Positions 59,051-64,000 of a stretch of DNA of 64,000 bases are shown here, in pieces (the stretch's first letter is position 1; each line of letters starts with the position of its first letter). Both the position numbers and the translations under genes were made by a program. The stretch is from Colias croceus (lineage: Eukaryota; Arthropoda; Insecta; Lepidoptera; Pieridae). Under the pieces are notes generated by a model. It searched no databases. It was given only the letters and a program-made list of their open reading frames with translations, and was not told the DNA's origin. The stretch is from the NCBI RefSeq assembly GCF_905220415.1, contig NC_059556.1, positions 1,252,501 to 1,316,500 of the forward strand, read 5' to 3'.

Positions 59051-59515
59051 TTAAAATAAAAAATTAGCAGCATCCTTTAAGCTTCCTAATATTTGTTTGA
59101 GTGACATCGTTACGCTCTGACTCCTGCATTTTTTTCATTATTTGGCATATGGGCATATGATTTAATCACTTTTACTGTTCCGTGGTTTATTTAATATTCT
59201 GAGCGGCATTTTATTCTTATGAGGTATTGGTACATGGTAGGTACTATGAGATCATTGTTTTTTTTTTACTTTGTTATCTGGATTTTACGCATTGAACTCA
59301 TTCGTCTGGATTGTAAAGCGTCGTACAAGATGCGTACAAGTGAAGAAATGTGTTAGTACGGAGTTACGATTATATGGCAAACATAACTTCGGAATTTACA
59401 AAATGAAAAAGTATCCAAACGTTTTCGGGATTAAGATAGGTAACCCTGTAAAATGTACATAGGTATACCAAAATAGTAATTTTTAAATTTATTTTCTGTC
59501 TGTCTGTTAATTATA

Positions 59516-59660
59516 AAAGTTGGTCCGGCTATCTCTGGAACGACTGGACCGATTTTCACGGGACTAACACTGACAGATAGCTGATGTTATAAGGAGTAAC
59601 TTAGTCTATTATGATATAATACTACAGGAATTATCCTTATGGAAAACGCAGTTGAAACCG
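59516..59660 (+). repeat. Helitron-like fragment
   Basis: AAAAGTTGGTCCGGCTATCT and GACCGATTTTCACGGGACTA resemble the conserved middle (ACTGGACCGATTTTGATG) of these families. Both ends are missing. Confidence 0.45.
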
Positions 59661-59700
59661 CAGCTCGTACTCAATAAAACACAAATCCACTAACTAAACA

Positions 59701-59706
59701 TTTATT
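59701..59706 (-). terminator. mRpL45: mRpL45 poly(A) signal
   Basis: TTTATT on the plus strand, AATAAA on the minus, only 7 nt past the mRpL45 stop, implying a very short 3' UTR. Confidence 0.6.
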
Positions 59707-59712
59707 TTACAT

Positions 59713-60009
59713 CTATTTATCAGCGATCTTAGTGACTTCTTTATCCTTATCTTCAACATCTTCAGAAGCAGTCTCTTCAGCGGGAGTCTCTTCAGGCATT
59801 ATCCTTGTTAATTTCGAAGGATCCTTTGGCGGAGCCCAGTCTGGTATGATTTTATCGTGTACTCGCCATACTCCGTACAAATTGGATAAATGTTTCTCAA
59901 AAACCACGTATTCCAGTACATCCTTTGCTAATATGTCACTGCCATGCAGTAATCTGCCGAAGCGATCGTATACGGATAACTGCTGGCGCGTGTGGAAGCG
60001 AACGGTGAC
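59713..60009 (-). CDS. mRpL45: mRpL45, last exon
   Basis: Acceptor AAATTTCAG, then GTCACCGTTCGC (VTVR), 98 codons and TAG at 59713-59715. It holds the second half of the Tim44-like fold and the acidic tail. Confidence 0.92.
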   Translation of the reverse strand, partial: VTVRFHTRQQLSVYDRFGRLLHGSDILAKDVLEYVVFEKHLSNLYGVWRVHDKIIPDWAPPKDPSKLTRIMPEETPAEETASEDVEDKDKEVTKIADK

Positions 60010-62630
60010 CTGAAATTTTATATTTTTATTTATCTTATGTCAATGTTATCTTGTCTAAAGTACCTTATTAATCTACACTAATATTATAAAGAGGAAAACT
60101 TTGTTTGTTTGTTTGTTTGTATGATTGTAATGAATAGGCTCATATACTACTGGACCGATTTTGATGAAATTTGGCACAGACAATCTTCAGACCCTGAGGA
60201 AGAACATAGGCTAACTTTTATTGTGAAATATGTACCACGGGCGAAGCCGGGGCGGACCGCTAGTTAATTATAAATGCGAAAGTTAGTGAGGATAGGTGTA
60301 TGTATCGGTTCAGTAGATTTTTCGTGAGTACTCTATCACGAAAAATCTACTGAACCGATTAGTGTGAAACTGTACTGTGGTCTGTGTTACGGTTATAAAT
60401 TAGGAGATTTTCACCGAAAGTGAAACGAAATATCCAATCCATACTTAATATTATAAATGCGAAAGTAACTCTTGTATGTCTGTCTGTTACTCAATCACGC
60501 CTTAACTACGGAACCAATTTTCATTATAGAGATATTTTGATACTTGAGAAAGGACATAGGCTACTTTTTCCCCGGGACATAGGATAGGTTTTATCCCGGA
60601 AATTGCACGGAACGGGAACTATGCGGGTTTTTCTTTGACTGCACGGGCGAAGCCGCGGGCGGATAGCTAGTAATTAATATAAAGCTGAAAAGTTTATTTA
60701 TTTGAAAGCGCTTATATGAGAAATCAATTTTAAAAATTATTTAACTGCAATGGGGCTGCTTAAAGCTTTGATAATGTTTATAGGTTTGCTTATTCAAATA
60801 AAAAACAATCAAATTTGAATTGTAAACGTTACTTCACATGTGACCCGATTGTACATAAAAAGTCATGCCTATCACTACGAACGAATATTTTTCCACTAAG
60901 GGGGTACTTTTCCACAAATAATGTGCAAGTTGCAACAATGTATATTACGAACAATGCGTTTGTAAATAACCAATAGTATTGTTTCAAACGCTTTACGCTT
61001 CGAACTTTAAACTAAATGAAGTGATATGATTGTTTTTTACAAACGCATTCCTCGTTACCCATCCTCCCACATGATTAAATCCACCCTTAACATCATACTA
61101 CTAACATCTAGGACCATTTATCAGTCATTTTTAACGCATGTAGTAATCATCAAATCTTCAAATCCTATTTTATTATATACATGTCGTGGCCATATCGTAG
61201 ATTTGCTCATTTCATGATATGATCGATCATTTCACGAAATGGTCGCATTTCATGAAATGGCCAACATGGTTTGATCAGATCGTTAAATCGTCAACGTTTC
61301 ACGATATGGTCATTCACATTTGGCCAGATCGTATAAAATATATATAAAGTCCGTAAAACATTGAAAAATTATGAATATTTTCAGAACTTGTTTATTGTCA
61401 TTTAAGTTAGTGCCACTGCAGTGTCCGGCGAATGCCAGAACTAAATGGTTTTTGCAATAGAAAACATTTAGGTTAGGTTAGGTTAGACTTTGATAAACAA
61501 CGCACGAGCCGAGCGAGCAAAGCGAGCGTGCCGCGGCAACGGCCGGCGAGTGCCAGAAGCGAATCGCTTTTAAAAAAGGAACAATTATAATAACATAGGA
61601 TATATAAATTGTATTAGATTGTATTTATGTAAAGGATTTTAGACGCATTTTTTCCTCAATATAAGATATCCGCATTTTCCATAGTACTCGAACCTCTTCG
61701 TCGTAAATTATTTGCTATGACTTTCTTCATATTGTAATAAAACGAACCATGAAGTTTTAAACTGCGATTAATTAAATTTTCGCCAGCGGCCGCCATCTTA
61801 TCACATAAACACAGCGATTGCAGCGCCTCTACCAATAATTAATGTAACTATTTTACGATATGATCAAATAATTTTGATCATTTCATGAAAAAAACCGCGC
61901 GTTTAGTTGGCCATATCGAGAAACGATATCTTATCATTGATCTGCCCAAACCACATCATTATGTGGCCAATAGACATTCGATCATTTCATGAAATGCGAC
62001 CATTTCACGAAATGATCGATCATATCATGAAATGAGCAAATCTACGATATTGCCACGACATATATATCGATTTTATGGATTATCCACATTTTTTTTTAAT
62101 TTGTGCATTTTAGCAATTTGTGCCTATAAAAAATTTTTTGGCACAACTACAAACAAAATATGTTTCACTACTTTCTACATATTTACTTAAAAAAAAGTCC
62201 TATCTAATAAAACCACTCTTAAGAATCGATCAAAACCATACCTGTCCAAATATATTCTCCTTGCTGACAACATCCGTGCACCTCGCATGCACCACCCTCG
62301 GCGGTTCCAATGACTCCAGAAACTTCCATCTTATCGTCTTTCCATTTGTATTGTGCATGAACTCCGGATACGCTTTCTCAGTTACCAAAGTTCTCAATAC
62401 TTTTCTGTCTCTATTAATTAAACATTCATGGGCCTTTACATAAATGTCTTGCGCTTGCTGACAGAAGGCTTTCGAATCGAAGTCCTCGTCAAAGGATTTT
62501 ATCTTACGGATTGCCATCATTGATTTGGACTTCTTTTCGACTAATTCGACGGCTTGTTTCGCGCGAGTTGTGGACACGAGGGACGCTTTGCCGTCGCCCT
62601 CTGGTGGCACGTAGGCTTCAAAAACTCCAC
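59713..62630 (-). CDS. mRpL45: mRpL45: mitochondrial large-subunit ribosomal protein L45, C-terminal two exons (gene-level entry)
   Basis: Join of 62242-62630 and 59713-60009 on the minus strand; upstream exons lie beyond the window. The 228 residues seen correspond to the Tim44-like domain and C-terminus of mL45 (family length about 300). mL45 sits at the mitoribosome exit tunnel and helps anchor it to the inner membrane. Diagnostic residues are GVFEAYVPPEGDGK, FLESLEPPRVVHARC, YDRFGRLLHG and DVLEYVVFEKHLSNLYGVWR, then HDKIIPDWAP. The tail (EETPAEETASEDVEDKDKEV) is acidic. The first codon in view is split: one base is on the missing upstream exon. The gene converges with loco. Confidence 0.92.
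60071..60263 (+). mobile_element. Helitron-like element, family 2
   Basis: ATCTACACTAATATTATAAA at the 5' end, GGGCGAAGCCGGGGCGGACC then GCTAG at the 3' end. In the mRpL45 intron. Confidence 0.8.
60319..60361. repeat. perfect short inverted repeat
   Basis: ATCGGTTCAGTAGATTTTTC continuing CGTGA, a short loop GTACTCTA, then the exact complement ending CTACTGAACCGAT; 24-bp arms. The arm sequence is the conserved GAACCGATT part of Helitron-like elements, so it is a foldback of such a fragment. Confidence 0.8.
60437..60670 (+). mobile_element. Lep1/Helitron-like element (family 1)
   Basis: ATCCATACTTAATATTATAA at the 5' end and GCCGCGGGCGGATAGCTAG at the 3' end, with small internal deletions. 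In the mRpL45 intron. Confidence 0.85.
61181..62061. mobile_element. TIR element built of iterated short palindromes
   Basis: An 881-bp element with inverted ends of about 80 bp and only about two mismatches: ATGTCGTGGC, ATATCGTAGATTTGCTCATT and GATATGATCGATCATTTC. Inside the ends the palindromes TTTCATGAAA and TTTCRCGAAA alternate with GATC. No target duplication was found and there is no coding capacity. It includes TTAGG-type repeats at 61469-61488 and a GC-rich stretch (GAGCGAGCAAAGCGAGCGTG) near 61510. Confidence 0.75.
61469..61488 (+). repeat. short interstitial TTAGG-type telomere motif
   Basis: Three to four AGGTT units, the insect telomere repeat, inside the palindrome-rich element. 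Confidence 0.6.
62242..62630 (-). CDS. mRpL45: mRpL45, penultimate exon
   Basis: Acceptor TTAATTACAG at 62640-62631; two bases finish a Gly codon, then 129 codons to GGACAG|GTATGG. The protein enters as GVFEAYVPPEG, so no start codon belongs to this exon. It is the first half of the Tim44-like domain. Confidence 0.92.
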
Positions 62631-62768
62631 CTGTAATTAAAATGTATAACGGTTAATTCTATGAATGCATAATTTGTGAATTTCTCTTACAAGGGATATT
62701 TAAAATATGTTGGGTGATAATTGATAAAGTTATTCAGTAGACTTCCTGCTCTGAAAAAAAATTACTAT

Positions 62769-62949
62769 GAATTTGATATTTTAGTTTTATGGCATTCAAA
62801 TGCTTTATAAATATTTCGAATATGTATTTCGGAATATTTATTAGGTAAGCAAATTATATTAATATTAATATATTTTAGATTCTTAACTCTTCTTTAAGAA
62901 TTTATATTTTTAAAGCATTTGATTGCAATAAAACCAAAATATCAAATTC
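62769..62949. mobile_element. AT-rich MITE
   Basis: GAATTTGATATTTTAGTTTT at the left and AAAACCAAAATATCAAATTC at the right, continuing inverted through GCATTCAAATGCTTTA; 181 bp. Non-coding, beside the mRpL45 exon. Confidence 0.7.
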
Positions 62950-63307
62950 TACAAAAAAAAGTTGTTCCATTATTACAATATACAATATTGTAATAATGAA
63001 CATCATTAGAATAATGTTTCATATTAGTTGAGGGAGGTGTTAATTAACTCAATAGATAACGCGCGTTGTCCCTCCGTTGCTTAGACACATAAAACTGAAA
63101 GAGTAGAATAAATTTGGTTACTCTGTCGGGATCACGGGTGGACAAATTATTTAGGCATCCGGATTGACAGGTTCAAATCAATCCGGCCTGCTTCATGATC
63201 AAATTTTTTCTATTCTTTAAAAATTTACAATGATTGATTATGTTGATATTTTATCACTTTCTTGTTCCAAAGAATATAAAAAATGGTTAATTAAAAAAAA
63301 AATTAAA
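62950..63307. other. mRpL45 intron, a short hairpin
   Basis: Contains TCCGGATTGA ... TCAATCCGG (63149-63177), a 9-10-bp stem, and a palindrome of TTATTACAATAT near 62972-62998. No exon was recognised. Confidence 0.45.
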
Positions 63308-63508
63308 ATCTATACTAATATTATAGAGCTGAACAGTTAGTTTGTTTATTTGTTTGAAAGCCCTAATATCAGGAACTACTGGTCCTATTCGAAAAAATAT
63401 TTTGGTGTTAGATAGCTCATTCATTGAGGAAGGCTATATGCTATGTATCATCACGCTAAGACCAACAGGAGCGGAGCCACGTGGGTGAAACCGCAGAGCG
63501 CAGCTATT
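63308..63508 (+). mobile_element. Helitron-like element, family 4
   Basis: ATCTATACTAATATTATAGA at the 5' end; ACGCTAAGACCAACAGGAGC and GTGAAACCGCAGAGCGCAGC near the 3' end, where CTAG has become CTAT. Confidence 0.75.
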
Positions 63509-63614
63509 GTCAAATATTCCTGAAACTAATAGTTTCGGTTAGATAAAAACTTATAACTATTACACCTATAACAAGCAACCCTATGTATTAAGTTCTATGT
63601 AATCTGTTATTTTA

Positions 63615-63734
63615 ATCTATACATATAATAAATCTGTAGAAGGGTCAATTCTGTACATTGAAAATATTGAAAAAATAACTAGCAGGGGGTGTTACTGGAT
63701 CGATACCAAACCCAAATATGTGATAAAAAAATTT

Positions 63735-63775
<41 letters not shown>

Positions 63776-64000
63776 ATGTGAAGACATCACGTGAAAACTA
63801 CCGGTTCGATTTCGATGAAACTTGGTATAATTATACCTTATTATCCTGGGCGTAAAATAGGATACTTTTTATCCTGGAAAAATACGTAGAAAAAAAATTA
63901 ATCTCAATTTTTCAGTTATCCATAGACGTTGTTCTGTAGTAGGTACCGCGAACACACGTTGCGTATTATTATAGACCTAGCCGTATTTGGGTCCAATAGA
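63615..64000 (+). mobile_element. Helitron-like element, family 3, cut by the window edge
   Basis: ATCTATACATATAATAAATC at the 5' end, a (TGTC)n tract at 63738-63775, then the body shared in inverse orientation with 35120-35601. The 3' CTAG end lies beyond the window. Confidence 0.8.

Noticed and set aside
61469..61488. Chromosome end suggested by TTAGG-like units
   Set aside because: Only three to four units inside a transposable element in a gene intron; an interstitial motif, not a telomere.
63120..63190. tRNA-like segment with GGTTCAAATC
   Set aside because: The hairpin stem does not give a seven-base T loop, and no acceptor stem or A box could be fitted.

Overview
The window is eukaryotic, AT-rich, intron-rich nuclear DNA from a lepidopteran (moth or butterfly). 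Three things show this. Repeats typical of Lepidoptera are dense: Lep1/Helitron-like units ending in CTAG, a tRNA-derived SINE, and LINE 3' ends. The two recognisable genes are insect orthologues. Short TTAGG-type repeats are also present. No bacterial genes, CRISPR arrays or viral genes were seen.

Two host genes converge. (1) On the + strand, most of the window is the G-protein regulator loco (the RGS12/RGS14 family). Ten shared 3' exons between 45399 and 53459 encode an RGS domain, two Ras-binding domains and a C-terminal GoLoco-like helix. Upstream lie several short candidate first exons (6452, 26158, 41607, 44575, and weaker ones at 1297 and 38152). All are phase 0 and all could splice to the shared exon at 45399. 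Two of them (26158 and 6452) have an arthropod initiator TCAGT upstream with a DPE at the correct +28 spacing. The gene therefore looks like a tandem array of alternative promoters spread over about 40 kb. (2) On the - strand, the last two coding exons of mitochondrial ribosomal protein L45 (mRpL45) lie at 59713-60009 and 62242-62630; its 5' exons are beyond the right edge.

Region by region: 1-6.2 kb is non-coding with two repeats. A decayed PIF/Harbinger transposon lies at 7.2-9.7 kb. 9.7-18.2 kb is intron with scattered repeats. 18.2-23.9 kb is a full-length non-LTR retrotransposon (minus strand, 13-bp target-site duplication) carrying a 1510-bp DNA transposon inside its ORF2. A TIR element at 28.4-30.3 kb holds a 465-bp-arm inverted repeat. 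31-44 kb is intron with Helitron-like units and MITEs. 44.5-54.1 kb holds the shared loco exons and the 3' UTR. 55.3-59.1 kb is a cluster of palindromic MITEs and a Jockey-type LINE fragment between the two genes. 59.7-62.6 kb is mRpL45, whose intron carries Helitron-like units and an unusual element built of short TTTCATGAAA palindromes.

The most notable observations are these. The LINE's ORF1 ends in a TGA that is in frame with ORF2, and ORF2 has no ATG before its endonuclease motif. The 3' end of a loco RBD exon is tandemly copied four times with its splice donor. A 48-nt in-frame tandem donor duplication follows the RGS exon. Exons, splice phases and target duplications were read by eye; no alignment or search was run.
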